In this document: positions 48,285 to 59,101 of the stretch, piece by piece | Layout: every line of letters starts with the position of its first letter | Numbering within the stretch: the first letter of the stretch is position 1 | From: Hsuehochloa calcarea | Lineage: Eukaryota > Streptophyta > Magnoliopsida > Poales > Poaceae | DNA: 64,000 bases | Assembly (NCBI GenBank): GCA_036346395.1 | Contig: CM070601.1 | Location: 5,587,383-5,651,382, forward strand | Reading direction: 5' to 3' | The notes under the pieces: model-generated | What the model saw: the letters and a program-made list of their open reading frames with translations, nothing else | The model's database searches: none | What the model was told of the DNA's origin: nothing | Translations under genes and position numbers: made by a program

Positions 48285-48470
48285 GAACCCAGCTCCGAAC
48301 TCCGAACTCCCTCTCTCTCTGTCTCGATGTCTAAGTCTTCTCCAGCTAGCTAGCTAGTTGTCGTGTTTGGGTGCAGTGTTAGTGCTAGTGTGCAGTTGTA
48401 GCGCACACTAGTTATTTGCTTGTGCGAGTATGAGATGGATACTTGTAGCAACGACGAATAGGCGATTTGC
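48285..48470 (-). promoter_or_regulatory. Proximal promoter and leader of the KRP gene
   Basis: Includes a CT-rich leader (CTCTCTCTCTGTC at 48310-48322) and a (TAGC)n run at 48341-48356. Only 186 bp of host sequence lie between the ATG and the next transposon, so upstream control sites may sit beyond or inside that insertion. Confidence 0.45.
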
Positions 48471-49373
48471 GAATTTTTTTTAAAAAAATAATAATATTAT
48501 TATTATTTTTTTTAAGAGAAAATTATAAAAATAAAATAATTATTTTTTAAACAAAACTAGGCTACTGTCGTCATTTAAAATAGCGAAGGGCCCTGTCATC
48601 ATTCCACCATTTGAAATGGCAAAGGGCCTCATCACCATTTGGTCAAAATGGCGATAGAGTTGGAGTATGACGACAGGACTGAATAAAAGCAGAGAGGCCT
48701 ATGTTGCTTTAGTTGAAATAAAGATAAGTGACCTATCGCCACTCAAACTTGGCGATAGGACCAAATGGCGACGATCGCAAGTCCTTAATTTTTAATATTA
48801 AAATTTTAAAAATCGTCATTTCAAATGACGGTGGATCGCGCAAGTCCTTATCATCATTCCAAATCTAGATATGGACGGCAGAATGACGTTGAAAGGTTCG
48901 TCTTATTGAAATATGTGTTGCTCAATGCTTTGTAATATCATTTTCATTTGTCGAAAAACTAGGTGATGACATTGTCTTTGGATAGTTTGTAATACCAAGT
49001 GTGATTTGTCGACAAAATATCTAAGGACGCTGCAATCGAATGTTATGTAATATCATTGTGATTTGTAGATAAAAAATGTGATGATGTTGTGTCAATAATT
49101 TGTAATATTATTGTGATTTTTCACAAAATATGTGATCGTAATTATACAGCTTAAAAATAGACAGAGGTCCTCGTTGTTAGTAGCGACAGACCATGTTGCC
49201 ATTTCAATTGGCAACAGGACCTCTCTTCATTGTTTCGCCTCACTTTCGCCATTTGGAATGGTGACATGGCCCTTTGTCATTTCAAATAACGATAAGAGCC
49301 TAGTTTTGTAGAAAAAAATTGGTTATTTATTTTTGTAAATGTCTTTTAAAATAATATTATTTCAAAAACCCGA
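48471..49373. mobile_element. Long-TIR non-autonomous element (MULE-like or hAT-like), 903 bp
   Basis: CGATTTGC occurs directly outside both ends (48463-48470 and 49374-49381), an 8-bp target duplication, or 9 bp with one mismatch. About 80-90 bp at each end form an imperfect AT-rich inverted repeat with AATAATATTATT near the tip and ACAAAACTAGGCT at the inner edge. The inside holds short repeats such as GGCGATAGGACC and is non-coding. Confidence 0.7.
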
Positions 49374-49639
49374 CGATTTGCTATGGACAAATCAAAGCTT
49401 GTCATGTCACGATCGCAGACATAACGTAACGCCGATATCGCCTCTGGTTTCTTCAGGCGCATATGGTGCGTTGCTATATGCTTGTCACGTGTGGTGGGGC
49501 CGTGTGTGTGCTATTTACATAGATGCGAGCTCTATGCAGAGTACCTCGTTGTTGAGTCGGAGAATAATATACTGCTGGCGCGAGTTTTCGCGCATTTAGG
49601 CAATCGTTGGCGATGAATTAACGAAAATAGTCTCTCTCC

Positions 49640-51030
49640 GAATCAATTGTAAAATGACACTACAGCACAAGTGGGACGCGACACGTGGCTTATACCATGC
49701 CCCGGTGGCCGAACATGCCTCCATCGTGCCCTCGAGCGAAAATACACTCGTCCGGCCCTCGTGGGCACCGACAAGCCATTGTCCGTACAGTGTGTGAGGA
49801 TTCTCTTCTCCGTAAAAGTACAGCTTTGTAGGAATTTTTAAATAAAGCAAATGAGCTCCAAAATTATAATTTTCTTGTGAAGGCTCATGACACAGTTGTA
49901 TTTGCATGTGTAATTTTACATAATTTTATATGTTCGCATTCTTCTCAAAAAAATCATTTTAAGCTATTGTTTGTAGGAATCTCTGAATACATAAAATGAG
50001 CTACATAAATTATTTTTAAAAAGGCTCCTCACACATTGTACTTGCTTGTATAATTTTTTCAGAATTTTAAATGTTCTAAAATTATCTAAAAAATTAGTGT
50101 TTTAGGTCTCGAAAATTAGGGCTTTATGAAAATTAGGGTTTTAGGTTTAGGATATTAGGGTTTCATGATTTCATATGAACGGTTATTAGGTGTTTTAGGG
50201 TTTTGTGAAATAGGGTCCAAGTGCAACAAGGGCTAGGCATTTCACATGAGTTTTATTCTATCATAGAATCTGAAGAAAAAAAAACTTTCTCTAAAAACTA
50301 CTACCTGGATATTTTTCTAATCTGCAAGCATAATTTAGTGCACTATTATGCTTAAAGAACAACTGGTACTAAACAAGGCCTAACCATTCTCATGGAATCC
50401 CTAAATCTTATACTAAAATTCCAACCTAAGACTAATTAGAAAACAGGGCCATCATCATGTTGACAAATGTGTAGCCCTTGTTGTACTTGTAGCATAATTC
50501 ACAAAACCCTAAAACACCTGATAACCGTTCACATGATATCATGAAACCGTAATTTCTGAAACCTTAATTCCCCTATAGCCTAATTTTCGAGACAATTTCA
50601 GAACATATAAAATTCTAAAAAAATTACATAAGCAATTACACTATGTTGGGAGCCTTAAAAAAGTTCATAATTGTAGGAGCTTATTTTCTATATTTATAAA
50701 ATCCTACAAATAGGAAAATTAAATGATTTTTTGAGAAAAGTGCAAAATATATAAAATTATAGAAAAATTACAAAAGAAAGTACACTACATGGGAAGCCTC
50801 CACAAAATATTTTAGAATTGTAGGAGCTCATTTGCTATATTTAAAAAAATCCTACAAACAATACTTTTTTTTGGTGGGAGAGAATCCACACACCTGGTAT
50901 GCGGACGGGTGGTTGTTTGTGCCCATGTGGGTCGGATGAGGGTATTTCCGCTCCCCAGGGGCGCGGTGGAGCCATAAGGAATCGTTGGGTACATGATAGC
51001 TCAACGAGTTATCAATTCATAGGGAAAAGT
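49640..51030. mobile_element. Large foldback element (arms about 550 bp)
   Basis: The left arm (about 49680-50235) and right arm (about 50465-50990) are inverted copies. For example, CTCGTGGGCACCGACAAGCC near 49757 corresponds to the reverse of GGTTGTTTGTGCCCATGTGG near 50910, and ACAAAACCCTAAAACACCTG at 50503 to the reverse of the 50190 region. About 230 bp separate the arms. Each arm contains two divergent ~150-bp direct subunits (GTAGGAAT...). No coding capacity. Outer edges and target duplication are not fixed. The RNA would form a long hairpin. Confidence 0.75.
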
Positions 51031-51404
51031 TAGAACCAGGGTCTAGTCATTTTCGGTCTGAAAACTGATGGCAAAGTATTGTCACTTCGGTCTGAAAAGC
51101 GTGGGTCAGAGTGTTGTCTATTCAACATGAAATGGAGGCAACATGTTGTTGTCAATTCTCATTGAGTAGGGGTTGGCATCTAGTAGTGATAATGAGATTC
51201 ATGTACCAAACCCCTTTTGTCGCGCTGCTGACTAGGGCGAAGGAGTTGTAATTGAGTAGCATGCCCCTCCGCCGTGGTGCAACCTAGAGGAGGTAGGACC
51301 GAGAATTACGTTGCATGTCTCATCATCGCGGTGTTGACTGGGGGACCCAAGCACCACAAGAAATGGTGTAACGCAGAGTTTTAAAGCATACAATAGTACA
51401 CCTC

Positions 51405-52480
51405 CACTACTACAGAAAATGAGATCACAAACGGTTTAAAATCGTCATCGAAGACGGTTTTCTGAACCGTCTGACTTTATGTGTCTGTGATGACATGAGG
51501 TCATTACAGACGGTTTTTAAACCGTCTGTGATAGTTTTTTCTATTACAAAAAAATTGGATTTTGAATGTTTCATAGTTGGTACCATCACAGTTCCTAATA
51601 TAGAACTTGAACCTAGAAGATAAAATATAAGGTGTCTTAGACTGAACAAGATACTAAATGTATATGTGAGCTTTCCATCTTCAGAGACTCTTGAAAATAT
51701 ATGAAAAAGGCATCACTCTCATACAAAAACCTTCCTGACCTCCCCTTTGCGGCCTGTGAGTACACCGATGCTGCCCATCTTGACCATGGCGTCGGCGAAA
51801 AGGGTGCCGAGGAGGCTTAAGTAGGAGTCGACGATGTCAACGATGGAGGTGTCGTTGTAGATCACGGCGTCGGAGGCGATGACAGCGAAGCCGTTGCGGA
51901 TGTGAGCCGCTGCACCCATTTACCATTTACGTACACGCACTCATAGGTTAGCTACCATGATCGACCGAGTCATCGAGGAAGAAGAAGTTTGTTTGCTTAC
52001 AGCTGAGGAGGACGAGGTCCTTGTCGTCGAGGCCTGCGGCGGCGAACTTGGACCGGAGCACGTCGACGAGTCGCATACGCCTAGCAAGACATCGGCGTCC
52101 CGCAGGTTTGACACCCTTCCCAGCACATCTCGTCTCGACTCGGCTATAATATATAAGGACAGCGCTAAAATATTTTGCCTCCCGCGCACGTGTTCAAAAT
52201 TTTTTGAACTCTCGCGCTGCGAATCACAGACGATTTCATAAAAAACAGTCTATGACGACATATCACAGACGGTTCTTAATACGAACCGTCTGTGATAAGT
52301 ATCTCATCACAGACGGTTCGTATTACGAACTGTCTATGAATGATATATCTCAGACGGTTCTATTTACAAACCGTCTGTGACAATTACGTATCACAGACAG
52401 TTCTATGATAAGTGCAACATAGACGGTTCCAAAGAACCGTATGTGATTAGGCGTCCAGTATGACCTGTTTTGTAGTAGTG
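51405..52480. mobile_element. Small CACTA element, 1,076 bp, TSD CTC
   Basis: The left end is CACTACTACAGAAAATGAG and the reversed right end is CACTACTACAAAACAGGTC. CTC flanks both sides (51402-51404 and 52481-52483). Subterminal TCACAGACGGTT repeats match those of the 7.5-kb element, so the same transposase family may mobilise both. It carries no transposase, but it does carry a peroxidase fragment. Confidence 0.92.
51719..52110 (-). pseudogene. Captured class III peroxidase fragment
   Basis: Class III peroxidases are secreted haem enzymes. On the minus strand an exon ending at 52001 reads RLVDVLRSKFAAAGLDDKDL followed by VLLS, the stretch before the distal family signature, with a GTAAGC donor. 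After an intron and a TGCAG acceptor near 51914, the next exon reads FAVIASDAVIYND and MVKMGSIGVLTGRKGEVRK, the family's C-terminal region. The haem-ligand region and N-terminus are absent. Both exon pieces are still in readable frames. Part of the retained structure between them has been lost relative to a complete gene. Confidence 0.85.
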
Positions 52481-55400
52481 CTCGGTCAGATTGGTCGTCA
52501 TTACGCCATACCTTGCGCCGTGGCTCAACACCGTCTTCTCGTCGCACGACTGAGTGTCGATCATGACTTAGTCGCGTGACGTGTCTTCGATTGTAGGCCG
52601 GTTGGGCTCAAATCGCAGTCCCATTGCGCGATTGGGGCTAGTTGTCTGATGAGCCAGCGATAGAGGATTATTTTGTAAAAAAAAAAAGTAAGTTATGGTT
52701 TATTTATGTAAAATGGTTTAAAATTAAGTTGTTTAAAAAAAATCAGGAAATTTAAACGTTGCCGCGCGCACGAACGAGCCAGGGGGATGGGGCTACTTCT
52801 AGATAAGCCGTAGGACCTCTTGTAGGTTTTGTTGGACTTTCTCGGTGCTCTTTATCGAGAGGATTTCTTTTTTTCTACTACTGGTTGCATCAGTTTTGAA
52901 TCCGTCGATTCAGTAATCAGTATGCACAAGAAAAAAAAGTATAGGCAAACTTAAAAATAAATTGTTATTTGTAAGTTGTCTGTTTTTTGTTAACCATAGG
53001 TCGATATTCTTAGCCTTTGGATTAAGTTTCGAGACAATGAGACGCACACAGTGTGATTCTACAATCGAGAGAGATAGAGAGAGACATAACCATATCCATA
53101 TGCATGCACTAATAACCAACCAAAAAAATGTTGTCCTGCACAGCACCGTGGATTCTTGGTTCGGTTCTTTTCACATCGAGCCATCACCTCGGCCGTCGCC
53201 GTTCGTCGCGAGCCGCTGTCCTCTACCGCGCTCGCGGCGCGCGTATACAGTGGGGGGCCGGCCGCGCGCGGAGAGACGACCGCGAGACGGGCGGCCGTGA
53301 CGGCATCTGGCGACGCGACGGGGGAAGGAATATCGGCCGTACGCGCGCGTTCCCCGTCCGCCCGTGCGGCTCTGCCTGCGATCACAGTCACTGACGAGCA
53401 AGCTGGGGAATAATTCCAGGGATGTGGGTACGGCGCGACAGTACCAAAATCCATCGATTTTCCGGTTGCGATTTGCCATGCCCGTTCGCGAGGACACCAC
53501 ACTGAATGTGTCGTTGAATTATAAAGCCGGTGGTGTCTCTTTTCTTGACTTATGGCAGCACTAGCCTACGGATTGGCCACTCAGTCAGAAGCAGCTAAAG
53601 AACGGATGAATCTAAGCTATCCATTGCCCTTGTTTTGGACGGTTGTTTAGACCTTCATAATAAGTACCCCGATGCAAGGTTTCTACTACAAATTTCTAGT
53701 TTTTTTGACCCAATTAACCCTGCCGGTCAATACAATACAAAGGTGAATCGGTGATCATCAAGCTGCTGGGAGAGGCTGTCTGTAGAACACAGGAATCAAA
53801 TCTGCCGAAAGGCCTTAGAGGGCGGGCTTGAAATTCACAGTAGTAAGACAAGCTAGCCAGCCCCAAAAAATCATGCAAAAGCAAGAGGCATGTACAGGCA
53901 GGCTGCAGGAACAAAGAACTCGTATAGATTCTTGTGAGGGAACAGTAGCAGAGGTCCCGGTTTTGTCTGTCCCCAGCAAGGTCCAATTCAACTCCATGGG
54001 ACCGTTTGATCAGTGATTTGAGTTAATGATAGTCCAGAGGGGAGGACAACTAAGATCTAGAAACGTTGCTACTCCAGTAGGAATCTTTACTGAGATACGA
54101 GAAAGTACTCCTCTGTTCACCGAGCAAATCTGATCTCCTTGAATTGTGGTGATGCAGCTGCCGCATGCATGGGGCCAGGTGTGAGTGTCCGTAGAAAGGA
54201 GCTCCAAGTAATCATGGACAAGTAGTACTAAACAACAACAATTACATCATCAAAGTGTGGCGACTGGCCGGCTAGCTTGTGAGGCACTGACATACAGTGA
54301 CATGCTGAGCAAAGCAATGGTAAAGCATGCATTGATCAGGCAGCGAGAGTGCCTGTCAAAGAGACCGTTTAACTTGAGCTAGCTTTGAGGCGCTTTAACA
54401 AAACAAAGATGGTACTAGCAAGAAGCAAAAGGCTGGGGTTTGGGCATTATGCCTAGCACCAAAGTCTGAGTGCAAAAGTGCACTTTGCCCCCCTCTTAAC
54501 CACTCACTCTCCATGACCCATGCACTTCCCAATGCTTCTTACTTCTAAGAGTATCCATGTCCATGGGCCACGCATGTATGTATGAGGATCTGCTGCAGTC
54601 GTGGAGCGACCCTGTGTGCGATCGCAGGCCGTCGGATGAAGAATCGACGGTCCGGATCTACCGGGAAATGCGAACAATCCCCACTGCTACTGTCATAGTT
54701 ACCATCTTACCGGCCAGGGGCAGCACGGCTCAATGGCATCAATGGCATCAAGTGCTGTAAGCTGGTGAAACCTAGGACGGGAGAAAAGGCCACTGAAGAC
54801 TGACTGAAGTCTATGATCATTCCATCTGCACAAGCTCTCAAGATGCGCCCCATTGGGGCTGCTTGGGTGCAGGCTTTTGGGACGTTCTTGGACGCAATGC
54901 AATGCATCAGCCAGCATTCAGCAGCCGTTGCAATTCCCTGAACATACAGTGAGATGGATGGATCTGGCTGTGAGTGGGACCAGCTGCACCATGCACGTTA
55001 TGCTATCTAGCCATGGCCAGAGAGAACTTTCCTGGGGTTAGAGAGAGAGAGAGAGAGAACTAGATGGACATAGAGATGGAGATCCTATGGGTATCTGGGG
55101 AAGCGAAAAAGTCGCTTGTCGTCGAGCTGCTCGTGGATCTGATCTCTCCTGAATTCAGAATCGTGTGCGCGTGTGCGCGCTTGCATTGTATTATGCGTTG
55201 CAGAGTCTTCTCTTATGAACAGTGCCCACACCAGGAAGAAAGCACCGTGTCTAGATTGGAGGTGGACAAATTGAGCGGCACGGCCTAACACAGCACAGGC
55301 TCAGATTGAGCGGCACGGCCTAACACGGCACAGGCTCATTTACGCACGGTCTGATCTGTCAGGCTAACTAAACAGACTGTATTGTGTCGGTCTATGAACT

Positions 55401-57313
55401 CAACTGTCGATCCAAACACGACAAGTTTAGCTCACGGGTTGATCGGCCGTGTAATCCATCATCGCCGCCGACGTCCTGGAAGGGATGGACCAAGGCGCCG
55501 ACCAAGACACGAAAGGGTTGGGCTGACAACAGTGTTTGACCGTACCATGTGCCTAGGTCACCATGCTGTATACCCGGATCAGGCCAATAGTCCGTGCCTC
55601 GGGCTGCTCGGTAGACACGATTCATTTGGCTACCTCTAATCTAGATACATGCGTTTAGGTAGCTTGCTGCCTGCCTGAATGATTGCTCAATGGAATATTC
55701 TGAACTCGGCATTATTGGTCAGTGTCTGATCAGTATTCAGTATGGTCTTGGTACAAGCTTGGCCCATGCCTGATGCATTAATGGAATCAGAGACCCAAGT
55801 AGCCGACCGCCAAAGATCAATTCCCGGCCCAAATGCACATGCTGTCACCAATTTGTTGATGAATCTTTTTTCCCCTATCAGCCTTGACTCTTATAGCATG
55901 CCCATGAATTATCATGCTTCAATTGCACTTTGTCTATGTCGTTTTTTGTGTGGCTAATTTGGTCCATACCACTGCTTCGTAAAATTTGTTCGAAAAATAC
56001 AACTGTCGTTACTCTCCGTCCCTCAAGGTGTCAGGTCAAAGTGTTTGATGAGGACTCTTTGTCTCAAAACACGTCGATTTTCCCAAAAATGCCCTTGAGT
56101 AAAGATGCCACAATATCCCCAATCCTAACAATGTCGGCAAGGCGGCACGTCACGCGCGCGGCGGCACGACCGAGGCCGAGGCCGGAGCCATGCATGCGGT
56201 GTGGTCGCGGTGCAGCGGTAGAGAGGGGAGAAAACAGAGGCAGTGGTGGCGTGGTGAGCGGCAACGGCTTGGCGACGCGAGAGGCAGAGGCGGCGTTGGC
56301 CAGCAGCAAGGCGGTGACATCGAGGCTGAGATGGCGCCAAGGCGAGCCGAGGGCGCCGCAGCGGGCGCAGGGAGCGACATCGCTCTCGGCGCCGAGGCGG
56401 CCCTGGAGCAAAGGAAGAGCGCGCGAACACACGATGTGCCGATGGCGCAGTGGAGCATGGCGGTAGCGGCGTCGAGGTCGGAGCAGCACGACAGTGGCAG
56501 TGTCGTGAGAGCCGAGGAAGAGCGACGCGGCACACGCTGGCACCAGCGGGGCAGTGGAGCACGGCGACACGGCGGCATGGCTGCAGCGGCTGCCGAGAGG
56601 GAGAGAGAGAGAGGCCAGAGGCGAGGCCGAGAGCGCAGGCCGCATTCCGACCAAACCAGTAAGCGCCATCCAAATCCCTTTGCGTTGAAACATGTTTTAG
56701 GGTCTCCCCTGCTCTTCCCCTCAGTCAATTTCAGGGTTCGCACGAAGCATAGCATCACACCCTCTTCTTCCCCGACTCCTGTCAAAAGCCACCGCTATCA
56801 CCTCTGTTTTGATCCTGTGAGCCATCCTTCAATTCCTCTCGCATGGAGCATCCCCGAACCCCCTTCTATCCTTCCCCACCACTCACTCTGGCTCCCTCTC
56901 ACCGCGCCGCCTTGAGTCCTGGGCGCCAGCCCGTTCCGGCTCTCCTCCGCCCCCACCGTCTGCTCCCGTGAGTTTCCCTCAGCCCTCTGGTGCTCATGTG
57001 TCCCTCCTTCTTCCCACTCTTCCCATTCGGCACCGTCACCCCGTTTTCTTCCTTGGTTCTGACTGCCGCACTTCACCGTGCGCCTGCCCTGGTGCACACC
57101 CGGCCGCGATGCTACCACTCCTAGGACCATGGTCCCTCCCTGGTTCCATTTTACCCACACACGGCCGCTGCCGTCGCCACCGCCGCCCTTGTCACCGCCG
57201 CTTGCCCTGCCTCCCCTGTTTCGACCACCTTCTCTGTCTCTGTGCTCTCCCTCTCTGTGTATCAGTGACAGGTGGGGGCCCTCTGCTTAGCTCTCTCTGC
57301 CTACTTCCTCATT

Positions 57314-57350
<37 letters not shown>

Positions 57351-59101
57351 CTGACCATAAGGGCTCCACTTGTAAGTAGCTAGCTAGTGGTATTGTTAAC
57401 AGATGCATAGTTTGTTAGGTTAATCAGAGTTGGGTAGGTTAGTGATGATAGTGCTTAATCTATAAAGTAGGCTAAATTAGGAGTTAAATTAAATGGTCTC
57501 AATAACAGTAGGTCCTAGTTCGTCAAAATGATAATAACCCTGGGTTAATCAAATGGTTAAGGTGATTAGTGTAGATGATTAGATGTCAAGTAGTTTGTAA
57601 ACCCTAGGCCAAGGCTAAGGTGATAAGAGCATCAAGAATACTTGACTAAGGTTAGTCGGTAGATGTTTTTTTTAGAACGTGCAAAAGATTTATGCGTAGT
57701 CATAGATGTTACATGAAGATGTTAACAAATAAAACCCAACATCTGATAAAATTACAAGATAACCAGGGGATCAATGTGTCACTAGGCGATAGCCCTAGGA
57801 TCCCTAATCCAAGGTTAACTACTTTATGACACCAAGTAAAGTGTAATGGTAGTAGACCTTAATCGAATCTAGTTAGTAAAACATGGCACGACGAGTAGGC
57901 CTCTCACCTAACCAAGTTTTACTTCGAACTATAAGCTGAAATATAAACCTTGTAGTATATAAGATTACTAGTACTACTAGACAGTCAACAGTCAAATGAA
58001 TTTCGCTAGGCATAATGAAAATAGCACCTGGGCATTCCTATCTTTCTTGAATTTCATCACCCTCTTTCTAAGTCGGTGTACAGGGGTGCAGTAACAGGGG
58101 ATGGTCCTATTGTTTTCATTTTCCACTTTTGTGCTGTTCTTGTGTCATACTTGTGGAAGCTTCAACGCAAATAGTTTAAGCCTGTGCTGTACCAATCTAG
58201 CCAATGCACATGCAGAGGGAAGGCTGGAGTCTGCGTATGCCGTCATTATCTTTCAAGAACGATACCATCAAATGTGACCGAGGATCACACAAGATTTGGG
58301 CATTGAGGATCACACAAGTTGTCATCGTTGGGGAAAATGCATCTTTGGTCAATTAACCACCCTACTGATGCTAACAAACCAGATCGAAATAACGAGTAGA
58401 CATGGGAAATTGGCGTCTATCATCAACAGATAAACGCCAGCACGTGAGCTCAAATAAAGATTGCGCAGGGACAATTCTGAATTCAAGAGTAGAGACAGGA
58501 AGGGAGCCATGGCAACAGAAATGCAAGTTGGCCGATAAATATGGTCTGAATGTGACGGCCATATCCAATATCGAGTATCTACAGTCCAGAACACAAATTA
58601 CAGACAGGATGTTTATAACCTAGATAGTATAAAATATTGGGCTAATTAAACAGCCGAATGTCACAGCCTCACAAGCCTGAGTTTCACCCATGTATATGTT
58701 TCCCTTTGAGCGGTCAGCGAACCACTTGGTCAACTAGTGCCGATGAGGAGGAAGAAGACGAACAACTCAGGAATATCAGGCAATGCATCACTGTATGGGT
58801 AGAGGTTGCAGATATTAAAAGGTACCATTAATTTCCCCTTACCAGCAGCAGGGACCTGAAACAAGCTAAGGTATGACTTAACTACTTATTCTCTATAATT
58901 GTCGGCAAGTTAGCCATAGGAAATGCATTATCACTCTTACTCCTAATACAGCATCAAGTGCTGGGTTCAAGTAAACTTGCCATATGTAATGATCATTTAT
59001 GTTATATTGTCGATAGGAACTCTTGGGTACGATAAAAGCTGTGCAAACTGAAGCAATGCTGCCCACTTAGAGCATGGTATGCGGAGCTCCAGGGTGTAAA
59101 T
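52481..59101. other. Intergenic region without a convincing gene
   Basis: Mostly AT-rich, with GC-rich islands at about 53160-53400 and 56110-56660. The islands have long frames (for example 56190-56915 on plus and 56785-56064 on minus), but these are Ala/Arg/Gly or Ala/Ser/Pro-rich and match no domain. A ~35-bp unit (TTGAGCGGCACGGCC...) is duplicated at about 55274-55340. (GA)n lies at about 55039-55058. The last part is the likely 3' flank of the RS/RRM gene. Confidence 0.5.
57307..57347. repeat. (CT)n microsatellite
   Basis: About 40 bases of CT repeat, near-perfect. Confidence 0.95.

Noticed and set aside
53128..53502. Overlapping frames in a GC-rich island
   Set aside because: Frames exist on both strands with Arg/Ala-rich products and no domain; likely compositional.
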